Assembly: GCA_016706685.1 (NCBI GenBank)
Contig: JADJJE010000028.1
Location: 1 to 64,000 of the forward strand
Direction of reading: 5' to 3'
Origin: Sandaracinaceae bacterium
Lineage (GTDB): Bacteria; Myxococcota_A; Polyangia; Polyangiales; Houyiibacteriaceae
DNA: 64,000 nt
Position 1 is the stretch's first letter. The number at the start of each line of letters is the position of its first letter. This document shows, one piece after another, positions 34,767 to 44,555 of the stretch. The notes under the pieces were generated by a model. It was given only the letters and a program-made list of their open reading frames with translations. It made no database searches and was not told where the DNA came from. A program made the translations under genes and the position numbers.

Positions 34767-35832
34767 TCAGTCGAGCGGCGTGTTCGTCTGGTGGCGCAGC
34801 TCGATGATCTCGAAGTCGAACAGGCGCGACAGCCCGTCGTCGCCGGGCACCCGCACCCGCAGGCTGGACGTGGTGGTGCTGTCGAAGCTGCGCCGCCCCT
34901 CCGGGGCCACGGGGACCGAGATCTGCTCGCGCGTGGAGAGCGTGTAGGTCTCCACCTCGCCGTCCATGCCGATGTGGCGCGGCCGGGCGCCGGTGACGTC
35001 CATGTTCACCTCGAGCTCGCCGAGGCCCATGGCGAGCTCGCGCAGCCGCACGCGGCCGGCGACGGGAAGCGCTGTCCATGTGCAGGTGCAGGCCCAGGGA
35101 GCGACGCAGCGCGGCGTTGTCGAGCGTGAGCAACCAGGTCTCTCCGACGGCGCGGCGCGTGGTCACGTCGTAGCGCTCGTCCTCGTTCATGGCGAGGTAG
35201 ACGGGGGTCATGGTGCGGAAGGCCTCGTAGGTGCCGCCCACGGCCGGCTCGATGCGCTCGCCCGCCACGGTGATGATGGCCTCGCCCGAGGGGCGCGGCT
35301 GCACGCGCACCAGCACGTTCTGCAGCACGTCACGCGCGTCGCCCGAGGTGGTCCCGATGCGCAGCGAGCTGACTTGGTACTCGAAGGTGGTGATGCCGTC
35401 GGTGGGGTCCACCGCGGCGATCTGCTGGATGGCGTCCAGGCGGAAGTACGCCGCGCTCGGGGTGGCGCCCATGGCGCGCCCGCCAGCCCGCTGCACCGAC
35501 GTCACGCGCCGCGTGTAGGTGGCTTCGATGTGGGCGCGGCGGCCCAGCTGTTGGGGCAGCGCCGCGTACAAGCGATAGCGCCCATCCGAAGGCACCTCCG
35601 GGCCGATGCCCCCGGTGGCGGCGTCCGGCGACTCGCGGAAGAAGTAGCTGTAGACCAGTGAGACCACGCCGATGAGGGCCACCACCGCCGTGGCGGCGCC
35701 CAGCGCCTTGAGCCAGACGGGCGGGCCGCTCGGCGCGGGGACCACGCTGCGTCGTGTGCAGAGAGTGCACTCGCCTTTGGGGTTGAGCACCGTGCCGTGG
35801 GTGGGGCAGCGTGGAATCTGGGAGACGCTCAC
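34767..35832 (-). CDS. Zinc-ribbon membrane protein, interrupted by one frameshift
   Basis: About 355 residues once one extra base near 35064-35068 (GCTTCCC on the coding strand) is removed; the two frames then join as MDSAP-VAGRVRLRELAMGLGE. The N terminus has C-P-T-H and C-T-L-C, a likely zinc ribbon, then one membrane helix (about 41-65). The remaining periplasmic domain is beta-rich and of unknown family. Its ending FDFEIIELRHQTNTPLD is in the second frame. A sequencing indel is as likely as a real mutation. Confidence 0.6.
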
Positions 35833-35948
35833 GGACGGGAAGGTAGCAGGTCGTCGCAGGCGTACCTACCGTCGCGAGGGCCCGGTGAGCGGGCACCCGG
35901 CTGTTGACTCGCCGCGCATTCCCGCGCACCACTTTCACCGACTGTCCC

Positions 35949-38666
35949 ATGCCGCCCGCCATCCGACGCATCGAGACCCTGGTCCCCAAGCGGGCCGCCG
36001 ACTACGGCGGCAAGGCCTGCCACCTGGCCAAGCTGGCGCGCGCGGGCTTTCCAGTGCCGGCCGCCTTCGCCATCCCTGCCGCCGTGGCCGAGGCGCTGTT
36101 CGCGGAGCGGCTCGGCGTGGAAGATCGCCCGGCAGCGCTGCTGGCACGCGAGGTGGTCCCGGAGGCGAGGCTTGCGTCCATCCGCGCGCGCGTGCGGGCC
36201 ATCGACCTCGGCGCCGCGCTCGAGCGGGAGCTGCGGGAGGCCCTCGACGCCCTGCGCCGTGAGGGCAACGTGAGCTTCGCGGTGCGCTCGTCGTCCACCC
36301 GCGAAGACGGCGCCGATGCGTCGGCGGCGGGCTTGCACCAGACGCACCTGCACCGGCAGACCGACGCCGAGGTCTTCGCGGCGGTGCGGGACTGCTGGGC
36401 CAGCCTCTTCACCGAGCGCGCGCTCACCTATTTGCGGCGTCACGGCGCCAGCGAAGCGGGCATGGGCGTGGTGGTGCAAGCGATGGTGAACGCCGACGTG
36501 GCGGGCGTGGCCTTCACCGCCAACCCGCTCACGGGAGACGGCGGCGAGATCGTAATCACCGCGGCCTACGGGCTCGGCACCTCCGTGGCGGACGGGCGCG
36601 TGTCGCCCGACACCATCCGCATCGACAAGGCCACGCGCGGGCCGCGCGACCGCGTCATCGGCGACAAGCTCACGCGAGTGGTGCTCAGGCCAGTGGCCGA
36701 GGGCGAACCAATGCAGGGAGAGCCTGGCACCGAGGATGACCTGGCCGCCCGCACCGTCGAAGAAGAGGTGCCCGTCGCGCTCCGCTCCGAGCTGTGCCTC
36801 GATGCGGCGCAGGTGGACACGCTCACCACGCTCTCGCTGCGCGTGGAGGAGAGCTTCGGGCAGCCGCAGGACATCGAGTGGGCCTTCGCCGGCGCGCAGC
36901 TCTTCATGCTGCAGGCCCGGCCCATCACCACCCCGGTGGACATCGAGAGCTGGCGCAAGCGCGGTGACGTCGCGCGCATCGACCGCGCCCGCATCGTGTG
37001 GTCCAACGTGAACGTGGGCGAGGCCCTGCCGGGCGTGGCCACGCCGCTCACCTGGAGCATCCTCAGCAGCTTCAGCGAGCTGGGCTTCCGGCGCGCGTTC
37101 GGGTCCCTGGGCTGCAGCGTCCCGCGCGACGCCGAGCTGGTGGGCGAGTTTCGCGGCCGCATCTATCTGAACCTCACCGAGTTCATGAGCATCCTCTCGC
37201 AGGTGCCGGGTCTGCGTCCCAAGACGCTGCTGGCGCTGGGCGGTGGCGGCATGGGCGACCGCCTCGAGACGGACATCGTGCCCCGCTCGCGGGCCGCCTT
37301 CTTCGCGCGCCTGCCAGTGACCGCGGCGCGCTATGCCCGCGAGAACTACAACATCACAGAGCGCGTGCGCGCGTTCGAGAGCTTCTACGAGTCGGAGCGG
37401 CGGCGCATCGAGAGCGTGGACCCGGCGCTGCTCTCGCCCGCCTCCATGGCCGCGCTGCTGCGCGACGTGGAGCACCTCCTGGACGAGGCCGGCGCCGTCA
37501 TGCTCACGGTCTACGGCAACCTGCTGGCCAGCGTGGTGCTGCTGCAGGGCGTTCTGGCGCTGGTGGTCAGCGAGCAGGCCGACACGGTGCAGCGTGACCT
37601 CTTGGGGGGCCTGGCCGACGTGGACAGCGCGGCGCCCGGCGTGACCCTCTATCACATCGCCGAGAGCATCGCGCGCGAGCCCGCCGTGCGCGACGTCATC
37701 CTGGGCCAGCCTGCCGGAGAGCTGCGCGTGGCCTCGCTGCCCGATGGCCCCACGCGGCGCAGCCTGCAGCGCTTCCTCGAAGCTTATGGGCACCGTGGCA
37801 CGCGCGAGGCCGAGGTGGCCGTGGCGCGCTGGGCCGAGGACCCCACGCTGCTGTTCGCCACGCTGCAGATCCACCTTCGCCAGGCGGCGAGCGGAGCGCC
37901 CCGCCATCAGAGCCCCGTGCAGATGGCCGAGCGCCAGCGCGTGGCGCGTGAGACGGCGCTCGCGCTCGTGTCGGAGCGCTTGCCCTTGCCCGCGCGCACG
38001 GCGGTGCGGCACTTGCTGGCCCTGGTGCAGCGCTTCATGCGGCTTCGGGAGCGCCTGCGCAGCCACGTCACGGCGGTGTTGGGGCTCTTTCGGCGTGTGG
38101 CGCTGGACACCTCGCGGCGCATCGAGGGTGTGGAGCCTGCGGCCGGCACCGACGCGGCGTTCTATCTCACCCTCGACGAGATCGACGCCTTCCTGCGCGA
38201 CGGCAGCGAGAGCCTGGCCGTGCGCGTGCAGCGCCGTCGCAGGCGCGTGGAGCGTGACCGCGCGCTGCCCGACCCACCCGACACGTTCGTGGGCTACCCC
38301 CCGCCCGTCAGCATCGAGGCGCCGGACACGGACACGCTGGTGGGGCTGTCAGCCTGCGCGGGCGACGTCACGGGCACGGTGCGCGTGCTCGAGTCCCCGG
38401 CGGACGCCGCCCACTTCCAGGCGGGCGAGATCCTGGTGAGCGCGTGCGCCGACGTGGGCTGGTCGCCGTTGTTCCTGGTGGCCTCGGCGGTCGTCACGGA
38501 CCTGGGCGGGCCGCTCTCGCACGCGGCCATCGTGCTGCGCGAGTACGGCGTGCCCTCGGTGGTGAACGTCAAGAGCGGTACTCGCCTGCTGCGCACGGGT
38601 GACAAGGTGCGCGTGGAGGGTGGGGCAGGGCGCGTGCACATCCTCTCGCGGGTGCCGCGCGGCTGA
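35949..38666 (+). CDS. PEP-synthase/rifampicin-phosphotransferase-like enzyme
   Basis: 905 residues from ATG 35949. An ATP-grasp domain fills about residues 1-330: GKACHLAKLARAGFPVPAAFAI, SFAVRSSSTREDGADASAAGLHQT, and EDIEWAF-like QDIEWAFAGAQLFMLQARP. The C-terminal swivelling domain carries LGGPLSHAAIVLREYGVPSVV with the phospho-His H858. The 400 residues between these are not like the PEP-binding barrel of PEP synthase but match the middle region of rifampicin phosphotransferase-like proteins. Transfer of phosphate from ATP to an unknown substrate through His is likely; rifampicin as substrate is unproven. It overlaps nothing and is followed after one base by an RluA-type gene. Confidence 0.82.
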   Translation: MPPAIRRIETLVPKRAADYGGKACHLAKLARAGFPVPAAFAIPAAVAEALFAERLGVEDRPAALLAREVVPEARLASIRARVRAIDLGAALERELREALDALRREGNVSFAVRSSSTREDGADASAAGLHQTHLHRQTDAEVFAAVRDCWASLFTERALTYLRRHGASEAGMGVVVQAMVNADVAGVAFTANPLTGDGGEIVITAAYGLGTSVADGRVSPDTIRIDKATRGPRDRVIGDKLTRVVLRPVAEGEPMQGEPGTEDDLAARTVEEEVPVALRSELCLDAAQVDTLTTLSLRVEESFGQPQDIEWAFAGAQLFMLQARPITTPVDIESWRKRGDVARIDRARIVWSNVNVGEALPGVATPLTWSILSSFSELGFRRAFGSLGCSVPRDAELVGEFRGRIYLNLTEFMSILSQVPGLRPKTLLALGGGGMGDRLETDIVPRSRAAFFARLPVTAARYARENYNITERVRAFESFYESERRRIESVDPALLSPASMAALLRDVEHLLDEAGAVMLTVYGNLLASVVLLQGVLALVVSEQADTVQRDLLGGLADVDSAAPGVTLYHIAESIAREPAVRDVILGQPAGELRVASLPDGPTRRSLQRFLEAYGHRGTREAEVAVARWAEDPTLLFATLQIHLRQAASGAPRHQSPVQMAERQRVARETALALVSERLPLPARTAVRHLLALVQRFMRLRERLRSHVTAVLGLFRRVALDTSRRIEGVEPAAGTDAAFYLTLDEIDAFLRDGSESLAVRVQRRRRRVERDRALPDPPDTFVGYPPPVSIEAPDTDTLVGLSACAGDVTGTVRVLESPADAAHFQAGEILVSACADVGWSPLFLVASAVVTDLGGPLSHAAIVLREYGVPSVVNVKSGTRLLRTGDKVRVEGGAGRVHILSRVPRG

Positions 38667-38667
38667 C

Positions 38668-39387
38668 ATGAGCGCCGTCTCGCAGTGGGTGAACGGCGTG
38701 GGCGTGGTGCATCGCGACGCCGCGCTGCTCATCCTGGCGAAGCCCAGCGGCCTGCCCACCACTACACCCGACGACGCGGACTGCCTGGTGAAGCGCGCAC
38801 AGCTGCTGGACCCGGAGGCACAGCGACTGCACGCCACCTCTCGGCTGGACGCCGAGGTCAGCGGGCTGGTCACGTTCGCGCGCACGCCGGCGGCGGCCGA
38901 GGCGCTGCGCCAGGCACGTGCCGACGGGCGCTATGGGCGTCGCTACATCGCGCTCACGCTCACGCCACCCAAGGCCAGCGAGGGCGCCTGGGACAGCGCC
39001 ATCTCCATCGACCCGCGCGACCGCCGCAAGCGCGTGGCTGGGCAAGGTGAGCAGGAGAAGGCCGCCCGCTCGCGCTTCCTGGTGGCAGAGCGCATGCCCC
39101 TCGGCGCGCTCCTGCACCTGTTCCCCGAGACGGGCCGCACGCACCAGCTGCGGGTGCACGCGCTCGCCGCCGGGGCGCCGCTCTTCGGCGACAAGGTCTA
39201 CGGCGGCCCCACGCGCGCCACGGCGCCCGATGGTCGTGTCGTCACGGCCCGGCGCACCATGCTGCACTGCGCCGCGCTGCGCCTGCCCAACGTGGCGAGC
39301 GGCACCGGCGAGATCGAGCTCACGCTAGACCCGCCGGCCGACTGGCTGAGCGCGTATCGAGGCCTTGGTGGCACAGCGCTCCCCTGA
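38668..39387 (+). CDS. RluA-family RNA pseudouridine synthase
   Basis: 239 residues. The catalytic segment reads T-S-R-L-D-A-E-V-S-G, with D61 as nucleophile; most RluA proteins have H-R-L-D-x-x-T-S-G. Other motifs are LILAKPSGLPTTTP, RYIALTL, GRTHQLRVHALAAGAPLFGDKVYGG and MLHCAALRLP. It isomerises uridine to pseudouridine in rRNA or tRNA. No S4 domain is present. It starts directly behind the ATP-grasp enzyme (TGAC-ATG spacing), suggesting translational coupling, although a functional link is not known. Confidence 0.9.
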   Translation: MSAVSQWVNGVGVVHRDAALLILAKPSGLPTTTPDDADCLVKRAQLLDPEAQRLHATSRLDAEVSGLVTFARTPAAAEALRQARADGRYGRRYIALTLTPPKASEGAWDSAISIDPRDRRKRVAGQGEQEKAARSRFLVAERMPLGALLHLFPETGRTHQLRVHALAAGAPLFGDKVYGGPTRATAPDGRVVTARRTMLHCAALRLPNVASGTGEIELTLDPPADWLSAYRGLGGTALP

Positions 39388-39403
39388 GCGGCCGTGAGCT
39401 GCC

Positions 39404-40378
39404 TCAGGTGGCGTCGAGCGCCGCGTTGACCTCGCGCTCGATGGCCTCGGCGCAGATGTCTTCGATGGACTCGGCCGAGCTGCCCATGCGCTCGCAGTTG
39501 CGCTGATACACGAACAGGCGCCCCACCTTGCCGTCGTGTACGTCGTCGGCCAGCGCGCACAGGCGTGGGTCCACGCCCTCGGCGATGACCTCGCGGCCGG
39601 GTAGGTTGGCCACCACCACGAGGGCGCCCTCCAGAGCGGCCGACACCCGCTCGGTGAGCTTCTTCATGGCGCCCCGCAGGCGGCGCTCGAAGATGGGCCG
39701 CGTGGTGCTCCACGGCGGCGGCGGCGTGGACCCGTCCAGGTCACGCGACTGCAGGAACGCCACCGTGGCGCCCGCGCGGTCTTCCTTCGCGTCCAGCCAC
39801 AGGCCCAGGTAGTAGAACACCTCGGGGTTGATCTGGTTGTCGCGCGCGGCGGCCTGGATGCGCCCTCCAGCGGCGTCCAGGTCACCCACCTCGAAGTACG
39901 CGCGGCCGATCAGGAACTCGAGCTCGGGGTTCTCGAAGGGCCCTTCGGGCAGCTTCTTCAGCGCCTTGATGGCGCGCTCGTGGTCGCCGCCCTGCAGCAG
40001 CGCCTCCACCTTGAGCAGCACCGCGTCGGCCGCCGCGTCGGGGGACTCGGCGTGCTCGATGGCCAGGTCGATCAACCGGCAGGCCTCGTCGATCTGGTGG
40101 AGCGGGTGCATGAGCAGCTCCGCGGCGTTGAGCAGCGCCTCGGTGAAGAACTCGTCCAGCGCGATGGCCTTCTTGTAGTGCCGCAGGGCCGCTTCCACGT
40201 CGCCCTGGGCGGCGCGCACGTAGCCCAGCAGGTTGTGGGCCTCGGGCACCTCGGCCACCTCGAGGCAAGCCAGCGCAGCGGCCAGCGCCCCCTCGAGGTC
40301 ACCCTCCGCCACTCGCTCCCAGCCTGCATCCAGCTGGTCTGCGACGGGATCGTCCGGCATGTCGTCGTCGTAGTGCAT
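39404..40378 (-). CDS. TPR protein with a degenerate zincin-like C-terminal domain
   Basis: 324 residues. TPR units fill about residues 10-190 (LDAGWERVAEGDLEGALAAALACLEV, LLGYVRAAQGDVEAALRHYKKAIALDE, LEFLIGRAYFEVGDLDAA). The last 110 residues (LTERVSAALEGALVVVANLPG, VDPRLCALADDVHDG, VGRLFVYQRNCERM, then EDICAEAIEREVN) follow the course of the minimal metallopeptidase family PF06262, whose members end with L-L-H-E-I-G-H. Here the H-E-x-x-H is replaced by E-R-E-V-N, so catalysis is unlikely. The start could also be the GTG at 40387. Confidence 0.75.
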   Translation of the reverse strand: MHYDDDMPDDPVADQLDAGWERVAEGDLEGALAAALACLEVAEVPEAHNLLGYVRAAQGDVEAALRHYKKAIALDEFFTEALLNAAELLMHPLHQIDEACRLIDLAIEHAESPDAAADAVLLKVEALLQGGDHERAIKALKKLPEGPFENPELEFLIGRAYFEVGDLDAAGGRIQAAARDNQINPEVFYYLGLWLDAKEDRAGATVAFLQSRDLDGSTPPPPWSTTRPIFERRLRGAMKKLTERVSAALEGALVVVANLPGREVIAEGVDPRLCALADDVHDGKVGRLFVYQRNCERMGSSAESIEDICAEAIEREVNAALDAT

Positions 40379-40485
40379 GGTGTCCACCGCGGGGCGGTCG
40401 AGCCCCGAGGGACGCCCAAGGTGGGTCTGCCTTGCCTCTCGGTCAAGCAGGCCCCCGAGGTGGGCGCCGCATGGAACCGCCAGCG

Positions 40486-43043
40486 CTACTGACCGCTCAG
40501 GAACAGGCCGATGAGACCGTCCGTGCGAGTGGCCGCGTCGGGGGCGTCGAGCGGCGCCGTCTCACCCGGGCCAGCGGCGCGGATGCGGACGCTCTCGGCG
40601 TCCAGGTGGCTGAGGTCCCAGCGACCCGTGTCGTCGTAGGCCACCAGCACGGCAGGCACGGGCCCCACCAGCGTCTCGAGGGTGAGCACGCGTCCGTCCG
40701 AGAGGCGATGCACGCGCGTGGACGAGCCCACCGTCATGACGGCCAGCGTGCCGTCTTCGGAGATGGCGTCTGGGCGGCCCTCACAGGGCGCGAAGTCCAC
40801 CTGCTCTCCGGTGCGGGCGTCTACGCGCACCGCGCGCGCGCCCTCGCACGTGAGCACGTAGGTGCCCGCGAAGTTGGTGCTCACGTCGTCCTGCCACACC
40901 GGCATGCGGTGCTGCACAGCGCCATCCAGCGACGTGACCACGGCGGTGGCATCCTCGCGCGCCACGATGCGCAGCCCGTCGGGCGTCACGCGCACGAGCG
41001 CCAGCATGCCGGGGGCGGTCCAGGTCTCGCGCTCGCGCAGCGCCACCGTGTCGACCACGTGCACCACGCGGTCCGTGGTCTGCACCACCAGCAACCGGTC
41101 GTCGTTCGAGGTGGCCGAGCTGGACACGCTCTCGAACACCAGACGCTGGCGCCCACGCGCGTCGTAGAGCGTCAGCGTGTTCTCGCCGCTGATCCCGAAC
41201 GCCCCCGCCGCGAACATGCGCAGCCCGAAGTAGCCGTCGGGGCGGGTGCCCTGCGCGCGCAGGCGCCCGGTGCGAGTGTCGTAGACTTCCCACCAGGTCT
41301 CGCGCTGCGAGCCGTCGCGCGTGGCGTCCAGAAACCCGAGCGCCGCGCCGTCGGACGCCAGTTGCCCGGCCTGCAGGCATCCGTCCTCGCCCCCGCAGCT
41401 CACGCGCGACGTACGGGCGAAGGCGATGCGAACCGCACGGTCATTGCCCTCGCGCAGCACGCTCACGTGTCCGTCCTCGCGGCTGGCGGTCACGCGCCCA
41501 TCCCGCGTGGACAGGTGGCCTTCGCGCACGGTCACGTCGCGGTCGAAGAGACAGCCTCCATAGTTGCTGAGCTGAACGATCTGGCCGTCTCCCGCGCGCT
41601 GCGGTGGGTTCTCGTTGCCGCAGCCCAGCGTGCGCATGCCGTCGGCCCCGAAGCGCGACACGCCGTTGCGCGACCGCGTGAACAGCGTGCGGCCATCCAC
41701 GCTGAAGTCCGCCCCCCAGATGCTGACCTGCGAGCCATCTTGCACGAACCGGGTGTGAGGTTCCGTCTCACCCACGCGCGTGATGCTGGGCACGTCGCTC
41801 ACGTGGAACTGCCAAGTGCCGTTGGGCGAGTGGAGCAGGGCGGTCACGCCATAGTCGCGCGGCGCCGTGTCGGGCAGCGGCTGCGACGCGCCGGCAGCGT
41901 CGAAGAACAGGGCGTCGCCGTTCTGCGTGAGGACGAAGAAGCCGCCGTCCCCGGGCAGCACGGCGCTGACGGAGGCGTAGTCGTCTGGGCCGAGGCCAGC
42001 GTCCGACAGCAGCACCCGTGCGTTGACCCGCCCGGACTCCGACTCCAGCACCACGATCTCGTCGCTGCTGCTGGCCACCAGCCAACGACCGTCGGCGCTG
42101 TAGTCGAGGCGGACGCGGGCGCCGCTCAGCGGGGCATCGGCGCGCACGCGTGCCGTCAGCGAGTCCAGCAGCTCCACGCGGCCGGGACGACCCAGCGCGA
42201 GCTGACCGCCGTGAGGGCGGAAGGCCACCCGGTACCCGTCGTTGTCCGCGTCGCCGCTGGGAACCTGGCCCTCTCCTCGAGGAGGCTCTCATGGCGCACC
42301 ACGCTCAGATCGGCAGCGTTCAGGTACGTGAACGTGGTGCCGAGGTCCGTGATCAGCGCGAGGCGTGCGCCGCTGGGCGAGTAGCTCGTGACGGTGGCGT
42401 CCGGCTCGTCCAGGTGGGTGGGGAGGGTGGCCCGCAGCTCTCGACCATCATCGAGACGGGTGGTCACCACCGCGAGACCGTCCGCGCTCGGCATGGCGCG
42501 CGCCACCTGGTCTCCACTCGGGTGGAGCGCCACCAGCGTGTAGACCTGCCAGCCCTCGAGGGCCGGCACCGTGCGCAGCGTGTCGGAGTGCAGGTCCCAC
42601 AGCACGGGCGCGCGGTCGGGGCTCACGGTCATCACGCGCGAGCCACTGCGGTCCACTTGGAGCTGCGGATACGTTCCGTCGTACCAAGGACGCGCATAGC
42701 CACGCAGCGCGCCACTCTCCACGTCGTAGGCCACCAGCTCGCCGTGCGTGCTGATGGCGAACAGCCGCTTGCTATCCGGCGAGAAGACGGCGCTCACCAG
42801 CTGCCGGCGGATGGCCGTGCGCGCTACGGGCCGCACGGGCGACAGCGGACCGCCCTCGCGCACGATGGGCGGCGCGAGGTCGTCCGTGTTCAGCAGGTTG
42901 CGCGCCGCCGGCGGCAACTCCACCGGCGTGGTCACCACCGGCGTGGACCCCCCACAGCCGAGCGACAGCGCCGCCAGGAAGAGGGCGGCCCCACCGCCCC
43001 GCGTCGAGAGCTTCGTGGAACAACCCTTTTCAGGAGCGCGCAT
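40486..43043 (-). CDS. Beta-propeller lipoprotein, interrupted by one frameshift
   Basis: About 852 residues after restoring one missing base near 42269-42276 (a G in the GAGAGGGCC segment); then SLLEERGQVPSGDADNDGYRVAF reads through. The start is fixed by GAGGT before ATG 43043. The signal peptide ends S-L-G-C. The body is a series of WD40/YVTN-like blades (SPDSKRLFAISTHGELVAYDV, VHLWDL-like VLWDLHSDTLRTV, YDARGRQRLVFESV). No enzyme motif is visible. It starts 8 bases after the stop of the MopE/YfaP-like gene on the same strand and is probably its partner. Confidence 0.8.
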
Positions 43044-43051
43044 GGGAGACC

Positions 43052-43693
43052 TCAGGGAATGTCGAAGGTGGCGAAGGTGGCGCGCTGATCGGCCGCCAGC
43101 ATGAGCTGGTAGGTGCCGAGGATGCTGCCGCCCACCGAGATGCTGACCACGCCAGTGGTGGGACCCGCGTTGGAGCTGCACTGGTCGCCGGCCCAGTAGT
43201 GGACCTCCACCGTGTAGCGCCCGCTCGGGGGCTGCACGCCGCCCCAGTACACGTTCTCGATGCGGTTGTTGGCCTGCGAGGTGTTGCAGTTGCCACGCGC
43301 ATCCTGGTCCAGCACGCCGCCGCTCGGGGCCTGCGGCTGGCTGTAGAAGATGCGAGAGCCCTGTGGGTCGTACACGTAGAGGTCGAGGTCCGCGCCCGTG
43401 TTCCAGGCCAACGTGATCTGCACGTCGCCCGAGGAGTAGCCGCAGCCCTCGTCGATCTGACCATTGCAGTTGTCGTCGAGGCCGTTGCAGATCTCCTGGG
43501 CGCCCTGCACGCAGCTGGACTCCAGCACGACGACGCCGCTGGGCGTCTGGGTCTGGGTCTGCTGGGTCTGCACGGTGACCCCGGGGCCGGTGGTGCGCGC
43601 GGTGGTGCGAACGTAGCAGCCACCCGTGGTGAGGAACGCCAGCGCCATCAGGATGGTGGTGGTGGACTGAAAGGCAAAGCGATAGGTGTTCAT
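43052..43693 (-). CDS. MopE-type metal-binding motif lipoprotein with YfaP-like domain
   Basis: 213 residues from ATG 43693. The signal peptide ends T-G-G-C. A short Thr/Gln-rich linker leads to C-N-G-L-D-D-N-C-N-G-Q-I-D-E-G-C, the calcium-binding motif named after MopE and common in myxobacteria. Residues about 95-210 are a YfaP-like domain (ITLAWNTGADLDLYVYDPQGS, later GRYTVEVHYWAGDQC) related to the C-terminal domain of the protein at 3469-5817. It is encoded directly before the beta-propeller lipoprotein. It is probably an envelope or surface protein. Confidence 0.88.
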   Translation of the reverse strand: MNTYRFAFQSTTTILMALAFLTTGGCYVRTTARTTGPGVTVQTQQTQTQTPSGVVVLESSCVQGAQEICNGLDDNCNGQIDEGCGYSSGDVQITLAWNTGADLDLYVYDPQGSRIFYSQPQAPSGGVLDQDARGNCNTSQANNRIENVYWGGVQPPSGRYTVEVHYWAGDQCSSNAGPTTGVVSISVGGSILGTYQLMLAADQRATFATFDIP

Positions 43694-43768
43694 ACGGGCT
43701 CCTGGATGCGGGAGGGCGTCAGCGCTCTCGTACGCCAAAACGAACCGCCACCTTCCCCCACATCGGGG

Positions 43769-44473
43769 TCATTTGTCGAGGGGCAGCAGTGACGTTGGAA
43801 TGGCCAACCTCGCGAAGGGCACAGCCAGGTCTTCGGGCAGCGGCGCGGTGACCCGGGTCATCTCCCCGGAGCGTGGGTGCGGGAACGTCAGCCAGGCCGC
43901 GTGCAGGGCCATGCGTTCGATGCCGCAGTCCTCGTGGCAGCGCGCGTTGAAGCGTCCGCGGCCGTACTGCATGTCGTACACGATGGGGTGCCGCAGGTGC
44001 TTCCAGTGCCGCCGAATCTGGTGTAGCCGGCCGGTCAGCGGGCGCACCTCCACGAGTGCGTAGTGAGCCAGCTGGTGCACCACGCGGTACTCGGTCTGCG
44101 CCGGCACGCGCTCGCCCTCTTCGCCGCGCGGAATGGCGTAGTCGATCAACCCCTCGGCGGGCTCCGGCCGGCCGCGCACCAGCGCCAGGTAGCGCTTGTC
44201 CACGCTGCCCGCTTCGAACGCGCTGTTGAGCGTGCGCAGGGCCTCGGGATGCAGCGCGAAGAGCAGCGCTCCGCTGGTGCCGCGGTCCAGGCGGTGCGCG
44301 GGGAACACCTCCCGGTCCAGCTGGTTGCGCACCAGCGACATCATGACCACGCGGTCCTGTGCCCAACCGCGGTGCACGATCAGCCCCGCCGGCTTGTTGA
44401 CCACCACCACGTCTTCGTCCTGGAAGAGGATGGCGATCTCGGGGCGGGGCGCGGGCGGCGGCGGGGCGCTCAT
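43769..44473 (-). CDS. RluA-family RNA pseudouridine synthase (TruC-like)
   Basis: 234 residues. The catalytic motif is A-H-R-L-D-R-G-T-S-G with D63 as nucleophile. VVVVNKPAGLIVHRG opens the domain, KRYLALVRG and GRLHQIRRHWKHLRHPIVYDMQYG follow. The lack of an S4 domain and the short length fit TruC, which modifies U65 of tRNAs, better than the large-subunit enzymes. The C terminus PLPEDLAVPFARL is normal. It is divergent from the ThrE-like gene with 82 bases between. Confidence 0.88.
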   Translation of the reverse strand: MSAPPPPAPRPEIAILFQDEDVVVVNKPAGLIVHRGWAQDRVVMMSLVRNQLDREVFPAHRLDRGTSGALLFALHPEALRTLNSAFEAGSVDKRYLALVRGRPEPAEGLIDYAIPRGEEGERVPAQTEYRVVHQLAHYALVEVRPLTGRLHQIRRHWKHLRHPIVYDMQYGRGRFNARCHEDCGIERMALHAAWLTFPHPRSGEMTRVTAPLPEDLAVPFARLAIPTSLLPLDK

Positions 44474-44555
44474 GGCGCTGGCATGCGCTGGCCGGCGCAC
44501 GCTGTCGAGCGGTGCACGGGCCGTGCTGACACGCGCGGAGTACACTCGCCCCCGG

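Noticed and set aside
35949..38666. Standard phosphoenolpyruvate synthase
   Set aside because: The PEP/pyruvate-binding C-terminal barrel is missing and the phospho-His domain is at the end, as in rifampicin-phosphotransferase-like proteins.
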